Assembly: GCA_964544885.1 (NCBI GenBank)
Contig: CAZJDX010000012.1
Span: 1 to 64,000 of the forward strand
Length of the DNA stretch: 64,000 nucleotides
Source of the DNA: QQVM01 sp964544885
GTDB lineage: Bacteria; Bacteroidota; Bacteroidia; AKYH767-A; 2013-40CM-41-45
Direction of reading: 5' to 3'
The translations under genes and the position numbers were made by a program. The notes below the pieces were generated by a model, which was given only the letters and a program-made list of their open reading frames with translations, was not told where the DNA came from and searched no databases. Of this stretch, positions 33,091 to 42,492 are shown in pieces; the stretch's first letter is position 1, and each line of letters starts with the position of its first letter.

Positions 33091-34299
33091 ATGAATCCGG
33101 CCCTTAACAATAAGAAGGAACATAAAGATTATACAACCCTGAACCTGGGGCCCACCCACCCGGCCACGCACGGCATCTTTCAGAATGTGCTGACTATGGA
33201 TGGCGAGATTATTGTCGATTCGGAACCTACCATCGGTTACATTCACCGCGCATTTGAAAAACTGGCTGAACATAAACCCTTCTATCAGATTACCCCACTG
33301 ACAGACAGGATGAACTACTGCTCCTCGCCCATCAACAATATGGGTTGGCATATGACAGTGGAAAAACTTCTTCAGGCCGAACTGCCTAAACGGGTTGAAT
33401 ATATGCGGGTAATCATCATGGAGCTTTCGCGCATTTCAGATCATATCATCTGTAACAGCGTAATCGGAGTTGACACCGGCGCCATGACAGGATTCCTCTA
33501 CATATTCACTTGGAGAGAATTCATTTACGAAATTTATGAAGATATATGTGGCGCCAGACTAACGACTAACATTGGGCGTATAGGAGGATTTGAGAGAGAC
33601 TTTTCAGATACGGTTTGGAGAAAGATCGACAAGTTCCTCGAAGAGTTCCCTCCGCAGCTTAAGGAGTTTGAGAAGCTGTTAATGCGTAACAGAATATTCA
33701 TGGACCGCACGATCAATTGCGGAGCCATTTCAGCAGAACGAGCGCTTCAATACAGCTTTAGCGGACCCAATCTTCGTGCCGCGGGTGTGGATTACGATGT
33801 CCGTGTCATGAATCCTTACTCTTCTTATGAGGAATTCGATTTTGAAATACCCATCGGGAAAAGCGGAGATACCTACGACAGATTCATGGTGAGAGAAGAA
33901 GAAATGTGGCAAAGTCTGAGTATTATTCGTCAGGCTCTGGATAAACTGAAAGGACTGAAAGATAAATCCAGTTTTCATGCCGACCTCCCTTCCTTCTATC
34001 TTCCACCCAAGGAAGAGGTCTATAACAGCATGGAAGCACTCATCTATCATTTTAAGATAGTGATGGGAGAATCCGATGTTCCTAAGGGTGAAGTCTATCA
34101 TTGTGTGGAAGGAGGAAATGGAGAACTGGGCTTCTATCTCATCAGTGACGGAGGAAGACAACCATTCCGGCTGCATTTCCGCAGACCGTGTTTCATTTAC
34201 TACCAAGCTTACAAAGAAATGATAAAAGGCAGCATGCTGAGTGACGCTATTCTTACCATGAGTTCCATGAATGTTATAGCGGGCGAACTGGATGCTTAA
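33091..34299 (+). CDS. nuoD: NADH-quinone oxidoreductase subunit D
   Basis: 402 residues. The 49-kDa subunit motifs are LGPTHPATHGIFQNVL, EPTIGYIHRAFEKLAEH, LTDRMNYCSSPINN and MGWHMTVEKLL, and later GDTYDRFMVREEEM. The conserved His and Tyr of the quinone pocket are expected in the first motif and near VIGVDTGAMTGFLY. It forms the quinone chamber with NuoB. 54 bp separate it from nuoC. Confidence 0.97.
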   Translation: MNPALNNKKEHKDYTTLNLGPTHPATHGIFQNVLTMDGEIIVDSEPTIGYIHRAFEKLAEHKPFYQITPLTDRMNYCSSPINNMGWHMTVEKLLQAELPKRVEYMRVIIMELSRISDHIICNSVIGVDTGAMTGFLYIFTWREFIYEIYEDICGARLTTNIGRIGGFERDFSDTVWRKIDKFLEEFPPQLKEFEKLLMRNRIFMDRTINCGAISAERALQYSFSGPNLRAAGVDYDVRVMNPYSSYEEFDFEIPIGKSGDTYDRFMVREEEMWQSLSIIRQALDKLKGLKDKSSFHADLPSFYLPPKEEVYNSMEALIYHFKIVMGESDVPKGEVYHCVEGGNGELGFYLISDGGRQPFRLHFRRPCFIYYQAYKEMIKGSMLSDAILTMSSMNVIAGELDA

Positions 34300-34333
34300 A
34301 AAAATATTCCGGCCCTGACCGGAGTACGATCTG

Positions 34334-34876
34334 ATGAATACAACAAAGCAAATACACTTCTCTGACGAATCGATGTCGCTGGTGAACAAACTGGTGAAAA
34401 GATATCCGGCAGGAAAACAGAAGAGCGCTCTGATCCCCATCCTGCACATAGCACAGGCTGAGTTTGACGGATGGCTGAGTCCGGAGGTGATGGATTATGT
34501 TGCATCGTTACTGAATATCCAGCCGATAGAAGTATATGAAGTAGCCAGCTTTTATTCCATGTTCAATTTGAAACCGGTTGGAAAGTGCACCCTGGAGGTT
34601 TGCCGTACCAGCTCCTGCTGGCTTCTGGGCGCGGAAGATGTAATCAGCCACCTGGAAAAGAAACTGAACATTCGTGTGGGTGAAACAACAGAAGACGGGA
34701 TGTTTACACTAAAGAGTGTTGAATGTCTTGGCTCCTGCGGAACTGCACCCATGATGCAGGTCGGAGCGGATTATTATGAGAACCTGAATCTGGAAAAAGT
34801 GGATCAACTTCTCCAGACCTTCAGGTCAGAAGGAAAAAGAAAGTGTTATACGGATCAGGAAATTAAGCAAGCCTGA
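34334..34876 (+). CDS. nuoE: NADH-quinone oxidoreductase subunit E
   Basis: 180 residues. It has the thioredoxin-like fold with [2Fe-2S] cluster N1a: CRTSSCWLLGAED holds the first Cys pair and SVECLGSCGTAPMMQV the second. It sits next to NuoF in the NADH dehydrogenase module. The stop is 2 bp before nuoF, so translation is coupled. Confidence 0.96.
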   Translation: MNTTKQIHFSDESMSLVNKLVKRYPAGKQKSALIPILHIAQAEFDGWLSPEVMDYVASLLNIQPIEVYEVASFYSMFNLKPVGKCTLEVCRTSSCWLLGAEDVISHLEKKLNIRVGETTEDGMFTLKSVECLGSCGTAPMMQVGADYYENLNLEKVDQLLQTFRSEGKRKCYTDQEIKQA

Positions 34877-34878
34877 GT

Positions 34879-36219
34879 ATGGGAAAGCAACTATTATTGA
34901 AAACTGTTCAGGTTCCGGGTATCCAGAGCTATGAAGTTTACCGGAAGAACGGTGGATATGCATCCGTGGAAAAGGCTTTGAAGACAATGAGTCCCGAGCA
35001 GGTTGTGGAGGAAGTCAAGAAATCCGGACTACGAGGTCGCGGAGGGGCTGGTTTCCCTACCGGAATGAAATGGAGTTTTCTGGCAAAGCCGGAAGGAGTA
35101 GCACGCTATCTGGTATGCAATGCCGATGAGTCGGAACCCGGCACGTTCAAGGACCGTTACCTGATGGAAAAGATCCCGCACCTGCTTATTGAAGGAATGA
35201 TCACATCCAGTTTCGCCCTCGGTGCCCGCACATCCTATATTTATATCAGAGGAGAATATTTTTACATTTCAAGAATTCTGGAAAGAGCGATCGAAGAAGC
35301 GTATGCCAATGGTTGGCTCGGAGAAAATATCGCAGGCACATCCTATTCACTGGATGTTTATGTACATGTAGGCGCTGGCGCCTATATCTGTGGTGAAGAA
35401 ACAGCTCTTCTTGAATCACTCGAAGGCAAGAGAGGTAATCCAAGGATCAAGCCACCCTTCCCAGCCATTGCAGGACTCTATGGTTGTCCGACGGTGGTAA
35501 ACAATGTCGAAACCATTGCCGCCGTGGTACCAATTATCAATGATGGCGGTGATGCCTACGCTCAAATCGGAATCGGAAAGAGTACCGGAACAAAACTGAT
35601 TTCCGCCAGTGGTCACATCAACAGGCCGGGCGTTTATGAAATTGAAATGGGAATTCCGGTTGAAGAATTTATTTTTTCGGAGAAATATTGCGGAGGCATC
35701 AGAGGCGGTAGAAAACTGAAGGCGGTTGTCGCCGGCGGATCTTCTGTACCCATTCTGCCGGCTGAACTCATCCTTAAAACAGCCGCAGGTGAACCTCGTC
35801 TGATGAGTTATGAATCTCTTGCCGAAGGAGGATTCGCCACCGGTACTATGCTTGGTTCGGGCGGATTCATTGTCATGGACGATTCCACCAGCATTGTAAA
35901 AAACCTCTGGAATTTCACACGATTCTATCATCATGAATCCTGCGGACAATGCAGCCCCTGCAGGGAAGGTACAGGATGGATGGAAAAAATACTGCACCGC
36001 ATAATCGAAGGACATGGAAAACTGAGCGACGTGGAATTGCTTTGGGATATACAATCGAAGATCGAAGGTAAAACGATTTGTCCCCTTGGAGACGCGGCTG
36101 CCTGGCCTGTAGCAAGCGCCATAAGACATTTCCGGAAAGAATTTGAAGACTACATTAAAAATCCTCCAGCCGACATAAAACATTATTACAGGCTGAAGGA
36201 AGAAGGGGCTCTGAATTAG
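34879..36219 (+). CDS. nuoF: NADH-quinone oxidoreductase subunit F (NADH-binding, FMN)
   Basis: 446 residues. NADH/FMN site: LRGRGGAGFPTGMKWSFL, CNADESEPGTFKDR, YIYIRGEY and GAGAYICGEETALLESLEGK. Cluster N3 is bound by CGQCSPCREGTGW plus a Cys in TICPLGDAAAWP. It oxidises NADH and passes electrons through FMN to the Fe-S chain. Confidence 0.97.
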   Translation: MGKQLLLKTVQVPGIQSYEVYRKNGGYASVEKALKTMSPEQVVEEVKKSGLRGRGGAGFPTGMKWSFLAKPEGVARYLVCNADESEPGTFKDRYLMEKIPHLLIEGMITSSFALGARTSYIYIRGEYFYISRILERAIEEAYANGWLGENIAGTSYSLDVYVHVGAGAYICGEETALLESLEGKRGNPRIKPPFPAIAGLYGCPTVVNNVETIAAVVPIINDGGDAYAQIGIGKSTGTKLISASGHINRPGVYEIEMGIPVEEFIFSEKYCGGIRGGRKLKAVVAGGSSVPILPAELILKTAAGEPRLMSYESLAEGGFATGTMLGSGGFIVMDDSTSIVKNLWNFTRFYHHESCGQCSPCREGTGWMEKILHRIIEGHGKLSDVELLWDIQSKIEGKTICPLGDAAAWPVASAIRHFRKEFEDYIKNPPADIKHYYRLKEEGALN

Positions 36220-36280
36220 TTGATCATTAATTTTATCTTCCGTGCAAATATCAGACGCGGCATAAAATGAATAAAACAAG

Positions 36281-37267
36281 ATGGCAAAAGTTACCATAGA
36301 CGGACATACTATCGAAGTACCAGATGGAACGACCATACTTGAGGCAGCCAGAAAAATCGGCGGCTCCCTAGTGCCGCCAGCCATGTGTTATTATTCAAAA
36401 CTCGCAACAAGCGGAGGGTATTGCCGCACCTGCATTGTCAAGGTCAGTAAGGGTTCTGATAAGGATCCCCGTCCCATGCCCAAACCCGTTGCTTCATGCC
36501 GTACAACGGTTATGGACGGAATGGTGGTTGAAAATACCACTTCACCGGAACTACTGGAAGCCAGAGCCGGTGTTGTTGAGTTTCTCCTGATCAACCACCC
36601 GCTGGACTGTCCGATCTGCGATCAGGCGGGAGAGTGTCACCTGCAGGATCTCTCTTATGAACATGGCCTCGCAAAAAGCAGGTACGAATTTGAAAGACGT
36701 GTTTTCGAAAAGATAGATATAGGCGAAAAGATTAAACTACACATGACCCGCTGCATCTTGTGTTATCGCTGCGTAAAAGTTGCCGATCAGTTGTGTGATG
36801 GAAGAGTACATGGTGTAATTAACCGGGGTGATGTATCGGAGATCAGCACCTATATTAAGAATGTGGTTGAAAATGATTTCTCCGGAAACATGATCGATGT
36901 TTGCCCGGTAGGCGCACTTACGGATCGCACCTTCAGGTTCAAGAGCCGTGTCTGGAATGTTAATCCCGTTGAAGCGCACCGCTCCTGCACGAAATGTGCC
37001 GGCAAAGCCAGACTCTGGCTTAAAGGAGAAGAAGTATACAGGGTTACCGGTAGAAAAGATACTTATGGCGAAGTGACCGACTGGATCTGTAATGAATGCA
37101 GGTTCGAAAAGAAACAAACCAGCGACTGGATCATAGAAGGACCTTCGCCGATTGAAAGACATTCGGTGATTTCGCAGAATCATTATACACTTCCGGAACC
37201 TCCGCATAAACCTTTGTTAAACGAAGTAAAGGTTGTTCCCGATCACTATCAGATAGATAAAAAATAA
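36281..37267 (+). CDS. nuoG: NADH-quinone oxidoreductase subunit G, short form
   Basis: 328 residues, far shorter than E. coli NuoG (908). It keeps the electron-wire half. Residues 36-73 bind [2Fe-2S] N1b (Cys 36, 48, 51 and 73). HPLDCPICDQAGECH at 106-120 is the His-Cys3 site of N5, and Cys 158, 161, 164 and 208 (TRCILCYRC and VCPVG) hold N4. Cys 236, 239, 270 and 273 (CTKC and CNEC) mark the start of the bis-MGD-type domain's Fe-S motif. The chain then ends, so the large molybdopterin-like domain is missing. Short NuoG proteins like this are recurrent in Bacteroidota. Confidence 0.93.
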   Translation: MAKVTIDGHTIEVPDGTTILEAARKIGGSLVPPAMCYYSKLATSGGYCRTCIVKVSKGSDKDPRPMPKPVASCRTTVMDGMVVENTTSPELLEARAGVVEFLLINHPLDCPICDQAGECHLQDLSYEHGLAKSRYEFERRVFEKIDIGEKIKLHMTRCILCYRCVKVADQLCDGRVHGVINRGDVSEISTYIKNVVENDFSGNMIDVCPVGALTDRTFRFKSRVWNVNPVEAHRSCTKCAGKARLWLKGEEVYRVTGRKDTYGEVTDWICNECRFEKKQTSDWIIEGPSPIERHSVISQNHYTLPEPPHKPLLNEVKVVPDHYQIDKK

Positions 37268-37276
37268 TTTCTGTTC

Positions 37277-38311
37277 ATGTTAAGTCCCGCCCTTATATTC
37301 ACTATAGTTCTGGTGATCGTTATTTTTCTCATTTCCCTGTTTGTGGCCATGTATTCCACTTACGGCGAAAGAAAGATCGCCGCCTTCATGCAGGACCGGC
37401 TGGGACCCAACCGTGCCGGACCATTCGGAATTCTCCAGCCCGTTGCGGACGGTGTGAAGATGTTCATGAAAGAAGAGATCATTCCCGAAGGATCCAACAG
37501 GTGGCTCTTCATCCTCGGGCCCAGCATTGCCATGCTCACAGCCTGTATGGCCAGCGCAGTGATCCCCTGGGGAAAAGGTCTGACCATCGACGGGAGTTTT
37601 TATCCTCTTCAAATTACGGATGTAAATATTGGAATACTCTACATTTTCGGAGTTGTCTCCGTAGGCGTGTATGGCATCATGATCGGCGGGTGGGCTTCAA
37701 ATAACAAGTATTCACTCCTGGGCGCGCTGAGAGCATCCAGTCAGATGATAAGCTATGAGATCGCGATGGGCCTATCGATCATTGCGCTGGTGATGATGAC
37801 AGGAACGCTGAGCGTCCGGGAGATCGCCTCACAACAGTCGGGTGCAGGATGGAATGTGTTTTATCAACCACTCGGATTTCTGATCTTTCTCATCTGCGCT
37901 TTCGCCGAGACCAACCGCACGCCCTTCGATCTTCCAGAGTGCGAAACGGAACTTGTCGGGGGCTATCATACCGAATACAGCTCCATGAAGCTCGGCTTCT
38001 ATCTTTTCGCCGAATACATCAATATGTTCATCTCTTCGGCAGTAATTTCTACACTCTATTTCGGCGGCTACAATATGCCATTCGTTGAACGATTTGTGAG
38101 TGATCCTAATTGGATTAGCATTGTGGGAACGCTGTTCCTCTTCGCCAAAATATTTTTCTTTATCTTCCTGTTCATATGGATTCGCTGGACCATCCCGCGC
38201 TTCCGCTATGATCAGTTGATGAATCTAGGGTGGAAAGTACTTATCCCTCTTTCCATTCTGAACATATTGTTCACCGGAATGGTCATGTGGTTTACCGGAG
38301 AAGTAAAATAA
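37277..38311 (+). CDS. nuoH: NADH-quinone oxidoreductase subunit H
   Basis: 344 residues with about eight transmembrane helices. Diagnostic pieces are YGERKIAAFMQDRLGPNRAG, FGILQPVADGVKMFMKE, AETNRTPFDLPECETELVGG and the charged loop FFFIFLFIWIRWTIPRFRYD. It links the quinone site to the proton-pumping arm. 9 bp after nuoG. Confidence 0.97.
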   Translation: MLSPALIFTIVLVIVIFLISLFVAMYSTYGERKIAAFMQDRLGPNRAGPFGILQPVADGVKMFMKEEIIPEGSNRWLFILGPSIAMLTACMASAVIPWGKGLTIDGSFYPLQITDVNIGILYIFGVVSVGVYGIMIGGWASNNKYSLLGALRASSQMISYEIAMGLSIIALVMMTGTLSVREIASQQSGAGWNVFYQPLGFLIFLICAFAETNRTPFDLPECETELVGGYHTEYSSMKLGFYLFAEYINMFISSAVISTLYFGGYNMPFVERFVSDPNWISIVGTLFLFAKIFFFIFLFIWIRWTIPRFRYDQLMNLGWKVLIPLSILNILFTGMVMWFTGEVK

Positions 38312-38353
38312 TCAGAAATAATCATCAGGAATAGCTGACGAAATCAAAAAACA

Positions 38354-38926
38354 ATGCAGTCACTAAGTAAGCGGAGTAAATTAGTTTCAAAAAAGGAGAT
38401 GAGCTTCCTGGAGAAGATCTATCTGCCCGCGATCTTTTCCGGTATGGCTATCACACTGAAGCATTTCTTCAAAAAAAAGGTAACCATTAATTACCCGGAG
38501 GAGAAAAGGGACATAGCCGGGGTTTACCGCGGACTACACGTATTAAAGCGCGATGAAAATGGCGCGGAACGATGCACGGCCTGCGGACTCTGCGCAGTAG
38601 CCTGTCCGGCTGAAGCCATTACCATGGTCGCGGCGGAAAGGAACAAAGGAGAAGAAAAGCTGTACCGAGAAGAAAAATACGCTGCCACGTATGAGATCAA
38701 CATGTTACGTTGCATCTTCTGCGGATTATGCGAGGAAGCCTGTCCGAAGGAGGCGATATTCCTGACCGACAGACTGGTTCCAACCTTCACCGACAGGGCG
38801 GATTTTATTTACGGAAAAGATAAACTGGTGGAACCTGCAGATAAAAAGATTGATATCAGCATGCGGCAGACACCGGAAGTGAAGGAATTCAAAAGCGATA
38901 AATCATATCAGCATAACAGGTTATAA
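38354..38926 (+). CDS. nuoI: NADH-quinone oxidoreductase subunit I
   Basis: 190 residues. Two [4Fe-4S] clusters (N6a and N6b): RCTACGLCAVACPAEAI and RCIFCGLCEEACPKEAIF. The N-terminus (MQSLSKRSKLVSKKEMSFL) is the amphipathic membrane anchor common in this phylum, so I keep the ATG at 38354 over 38399. It relays electrons to N2 in NuoB. Confidence 0.96.
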   Translation: MQSLSKRSKLVSKKEMSFLEKIYLPAIFSGMAITLKHFFKKKVTINYPEEKRDIAGVYRGLHVLKRDENGAERCTACGLCAVACPAEAITMVAAERNKGEEKLYREEKYAATYEINMLRCIFCGLCEEACPKEAIFLTDRLVPTFTDRADFIYGKDKLVEPADKKIDISMRQTPEVKEFKSDKSYQHNRL

Positions 38927-38965
38927 AATACCGCAATATCCGGCGAACCGGATTACAGGAAAAGC

Positions 38966-39463
38966 ATGACACTTCAATTATTTTACTTTCTCTCTTTCCT
39001 TGCCATATTAAGCGCGTTGATGGTCGTGGTTTCAAAAAACCCGGTTCACAGCGTACTTTACCTCATCATGACTTTCTTTGCCATAGCCGGGCATTACATA
39101 CTTATGAACGCGCAATTTTTAGCGGCCGTCCATATTATTGTCTATGCCGGCGCTATCATGGTCTTGTTCCTGTATGTGATTATGATGTTAAACCTGAACG
39201 CGGAGGTGGAACCGCAGAAAAGCAAGGTACTGAAAATCGCAGCGACATTTTCGGGCGGTTTACTGATGCTTGTGCTGGTTGGCGTCATACGGAAAGCTTC
39301 GGAATTATCTCCGGCAAATCCCGCCGACAGTCAGCTTGGGATGATCCGTAATCTTGGAAAGGTATTGTACACGGATTTTATCCTGCCATTTGAAGTAGCC
39401 TCGATCCTGTTACTTGCCGCGATGGTCGGCTCAGTTATGATTGGTAAAAAAGAAATAAAATAA
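38966..39463 (+). CDS. nuoJ: NADH-quinone oxidoreductase subunit J
   Basis: 165 residues with five predicted transmembrane helices. The recognised core is NPVHSVLYLIMTFFAIAGHY and HIIVYAGAIMVLFLYVIMML, the latter containing the family's broken helix with the pi-bulge. Located between nuoI (39 bp) and nuoK (6 bp). Confidence 0.95.
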   Translation: MTLQLFYFLSFLAILSALMVVVSKNPVHSVLYLIMTFFAIAGHYILMNAQFLAAVHIIVYAGAIMVLFLYVIMMLNLNAEVEPQKSKVLKIAATFSGGLLMLVLVGVIRKASELSPANPADSQLGMIRNLGKVLYTDFILPFEVASILLLAAMVGSVMIGKKEIK

Positions 39464-39469
39464 ATCTTA

Positions 39470-39781
39470 ATGAATCCATCGATACCACTTAACTATTATA
39501 TCCTGTTAAGCACGCTGTTGTTTTCCATCGGCGTACTGGGTGTATTGTTCCGCCGGAACGCGATCATCATTCTGATGTGCATAGAGTTAATGCTGAATGC
39601 CGTGAATTTGCTGCTGGTGGCCTTTTCCGTTTTTCATGGCGACGCGGCAGGACAGATTTTTGTATTTTTCATCATGGCCGTAGCTGCAGCCGAGGTTGCC
39701 GTAGGCCTTGCCATTCTCATGATGATTTACCGCAATACCGGTTCAACGGATATTAATTTCCTGAACAGGTTGAAGTGGTGA
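39470..39781 (+). CDS. nuoK: NADH-quinone oxidoreductase subunit K
   Basis: 103 residues with three transmembrane helices. The conserved Glu residues of the proton path are in IILMCIELMLNAVNLLLVAF and AAAEVAVGLAILMMIYRN. It is the last recognisable nuo gene here. nuoL, nuoM and nuoN, which normally follow, are absent; the next gene is an unrelated AT-rich T9SS gene. A 13-nt palindrome GCTAAT-A-ATTAGC directly follows the stop (39782-39794). Confidence 0.96.
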   Translation: MNPSIPLNYYILLSTLLFSIGVLGVLFRRNAIIILMCIELMLNAVNLLLVAFSVFHGDAAGQIFVFFIMAVAAAEVAVGLAILMMIYRNTGSTDINFLNRLKW

Positions 39782-40011
39782 GCTAATAATTAGCAATACT
39801 CATTACTTTGGGTTTCAAGATCAAAATATATCCATGGATTATATTCGTACCATAGCCTATCACACTATTTGGTCAACGAGATAAAATCATAGGTAAAAGC
39901 TGTAATTATGCTTGATTATATTTTCTACTATTGTTGATATAAATTTGACGATCGATTGTTTAAGGTGATGTATAATTTCTAGATTAAATTTAATCTTTTA
40001 AAAAGACAAAA

Positions 40012-41475
40012 ATGTATACTGCCTTAAAGAATGGAATAGCTGGATTGATCCTTCTTACTTTTAATACATTTATTCCAATTCATAATAGCATAGCCAATGG
40101 TATAACCTCACCCGCTCCTATTCCAAGTCAGTACTTCTATGTAACTTCTTATGGTGATTATTATGTCATTCATGGACAAACTGTTTTTCGATTAGACTCA
40201 TCAGGAAGCACACTTTGGTCAAGAAATTTTAGTGCCGGCATCAACTCTTTTTCACCTTTCTCCAATCAACTTTCTCATATTACAGTTAATGAAGATCGGG
40301 TTTTTATACTCACAATACAAAGACCTGATCCATGGGATAATGGCGATTCTTATCCTGCACTAATTGTAATGGACACTTCTGGAAACACTATTAATATTCA
40401 CTGCAGAGAAGTAGTTCATTTAAATAACGCAAGTCAAAAAGCACTTTTTAATTCAAATGATGGAGGAGTCTGGTGGTTCTTTGAAGATGGTGGTATTTCT
40501 AAGTACCTCCAGGGAGTAAGACTTGATAAGAACGGAAATGAAACACCGGGATCATACAATCCAGGCATTCAGAATCACTCAACACACTTTAAAAAGGTTA
40601 TAAAATCTGATTTCGATTCAACTTATTTGATCTTAGCAAACTGGCAAGACAACTACTGGTCAGGTCTGGTATTGGGAGCCATGATATGTTATAAGATGGA
40701 TTATACAGGAAATGTACTTTGGGCTAACACTTATTATAACAGCACATTTAACGGAGAGCAATTCACATTTGTCGATGATGCGATTGTTGATTCACATGGG
40801 AATATATATCTTGGAGGTGATTGTTATGGATATAACTTAGCCTCATATTACGTTGGATATTATGGGATTAAACTTAACTCTTCTGGCCAGGTGATTAGTT
40901 CAAAATACTGGACCCAGGGAAATTATAATAATTTTATTTTTTCTTTCAATAAATTTACTAATGATTCGATGTATGTAAACCTGCACTCAAACTCAACACT
41001 TTCTCCTAGATATCAAACAAAGTTCGATACATCATTTAATACTACTTGCATTCTTTCAGACTCATCGATAGCAATTGATCCTATACCAATATCAGTTTTT
41101 TCTGGTGGATTGATGGGTTATCAATTTTCAGTTAACTACAATCCTATTCAACTCTCTGCGACTACAGCCAGGCATTCCGATCCTCAACCTCCTGAATTTT
41201 GTTTGACTATATCTATTTCTGAATATAATTCATTTAGCAAGGATGATTTTTTACTATTTCCTTCTCCTGTTTCGAATGAACTGAATGTAAGATCAAATAA
41301 AAATCACAAAATTTCAAAAGTTGAAATCTATTCTGTTTCCGGAATTAAACTATTTGTAAAGGAAATTGATCTTAGTTCTGACTTTCGCATATCAACCGAA
41401 AAACTTTCTTCGGGTGTATACATACTTAGACTGTATTTAGAAAGTGGTATATCACATTATAAATTCACAAAGTGA
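40012..41475 (+). CDS. Secreted protein with T9SS type A signal, unknown function
   Basis: 487 residues, signal peptide at residues 1-30. The body contains short beta-strand repeats (YVTSYGDYYVIHGQTVFRLD; IVDSHGNIYLGGDCYGYN), typical of uncharacterised surface beta-propeller-like proteins. The final 75 residues form a T9SS type A domain (FPSPVSNELNVRSN through LSSGVYILRLYLES). Codon use and base composition are visibly more AT-rich than in nuoA-K before it. It resembles in design the protein at 21725-23095. The region from 39782 to 40011 before it shows no gene or clear promoter. Confidence 0.72.
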   Translation: MYTALKNGIAGLILLTFNTFIPIHNSIANGITSPAPIPSQYFYVTSYGDYYVIHGQTVFRLDSSGSTLWSRNFSAGINSFSPFSNQLSHITVNEDRVFILTIQRPDPWDNGDSYPALIVMDTSGNTINIHCREVVHLNNASQKALFNSNDGGVWWFFEDGGISKYLQGVRLDKNGNETPGSYNPGIQNHSTHFKKVIKSDFDSTYLILANWQDNYWSGLVLGAMICYKMDYTGNVLWANTYYNSTFNGEQFTFVDDAIVDSHGNIYLGGDCYGYNLASYYVGYYGIKLNSSGQVISSKYWTQGNYNNFIFSFNKFTNDSMYVNLHSNSTLSPRYQTKFDTSFNTTCILSDSSIAIDPIPISVFSGGLMGYQFSVNYNPIQLSATTARHSDPQPPEFCLTISISEYNSFSKDDFLLFPSPVSNELNVRSNKNHKISKVEIYSVSGIKLFVKEIDLSSDFRISTEKLSSGVYILRLYLESGISHYKFTK

Positions 41476-41799
41476 TTTAGAAGATGCGAGTGCTACTTCC
41501 ATCAGCTATTCCATCATAATTTGAATTTCATTAAGCTGAACTAAGAAAGTTGCTTAAACCCCGCTCGGCGGAATCTTTGAGCGAAAGCCCGTGCGTTAGG
41601 GGATTCCGCCGCACACACTACGTCAAAAGCTGAGTTCAACTGATAAGTGCAATTCAAAGATAGAAAAACTTTTGCCTAGGAACTTTTAAGGATTCCAGGT
41701 AAAAGTTAAGCTGAGAAGCGTAATATCTGGAGTGTCAATGTCAAAAAACTACTCTCACCACCCTCGCACAAATTTTTTCAATCTTTCAACAGTAAATCC
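41476..41799. other. Intergenic region with a 9-bp inverted repeat
   Basis: 324 bp between convergent genes. GGCGGAATC (41567-41575) and GATTCCGCC (41602-41610) are a perfect inverted repeat around a 26-nt loop rich in G and C, standing out in otherwise AT-rich DNA. Could be a terminator or small mobile-element remnant; nothing else is seen. Confidence 0.45.
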
Positions 41800-42471
41800 T
41801 TAGCCTTCCTCAAAAATAAAACAAGGGTCATTTTTCCCGAATAGGGGAATCTGGATATCATGCGTAGCGTGCAATAAGTGCCCGGAGAGCAGGCAATTGC
41901 CATCTCCGACAATACTGTATCCGCTTTTCATCATTTCCAGGCCCTGTGCATCCACCACTCCCGAACCGCTGATACGAAAGTCAGCTTCAAGCGATCTTCC
42001 CTGTACACCAATCCTGCCCGGACCGGCTATAGCAGCCTTTAGTTTTGAAGTGCAAATCTCCGCCTTTATTTCTCCCGAACCGGATAAGCGCAAGGTGAGT
42101 TCCCTGCTGAAAAAAGTTCCACTTGAACGGACCGTACCAGGACCGGTAAGTTCCAGGAGTTCCAGCTCCTTCATGGTAACATGAATGCTCACCGGACCGG
42201 AGACGGTCATGTCCTTGCACATATCAATAAGCAGTTTACCATTCTCGACTTTAGTACTCACGCAGGCGGCATCGCGCTCGCTGGCATCAATACGCACTTC
42301 ATTGATTTCGCCCTGTCTGAGATAAAGCCTGGCATCTGCCCTTAGCTCCAGGCCTGAAAACACGGGCAAAGGCCTGAGTTCGCTGATTAAATTTCTGTTC
42401 TCCTTCATACCGCATGCCAGGAAGAATGTCCCGGCAAGCGTCATGAAGCAAATGGAGCACGTCGATCTCAT
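41800..42471 (-). CDS. GIN-domain (DUF2807) lipoprotein
   Basis: 223 residues. Lipobox FFLAC at about residue 20, then a DUF2807 head/GIN domain: PVFSGLELRADARLYLRQGE, then the alternating G-S-G turns LELTGPGTVRSSG, LRLSGSGEIKAEI, AAIAGPGRIGVQG and FRISGSGVVDAQG typical of a beta-helix. Function unknown; the family is often called putative auto-transporter adhesin head GIN domain. It is 21 bp downstream of a second GIN protein, and probably in its operon. Confidence 0.82.
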   Translation of the reverse strand: MRSTCSICFMTLAGTFFLACGMKENRNLISELRPLPVFSGLELRADARLYLRQGEINEVRIDASERDAACVSTKVENGKLLIDMCKDMTVSGPVSIHVTMKELELLELTGPGTVRSSGTFFSRELTLRLSGSGEIKAEICTSKLKAAIAGPGRIGVQGRSLEADFRISGSGVVDAQGLEMMKSGYSIVGDGNCLLSGHLLHATHDIQIPLFGKNDPCFIFEEG

Positions 42472-42492
42472 GTAAACTACTTAATGGCCTGA

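Noticed and set aside
40012..41475. A mobile island inserted into the nuo operon
   Set aside because: Low GC content and position fit, but no integrase, transposase or boundary repeats are visible, so it stays a suspicion only.
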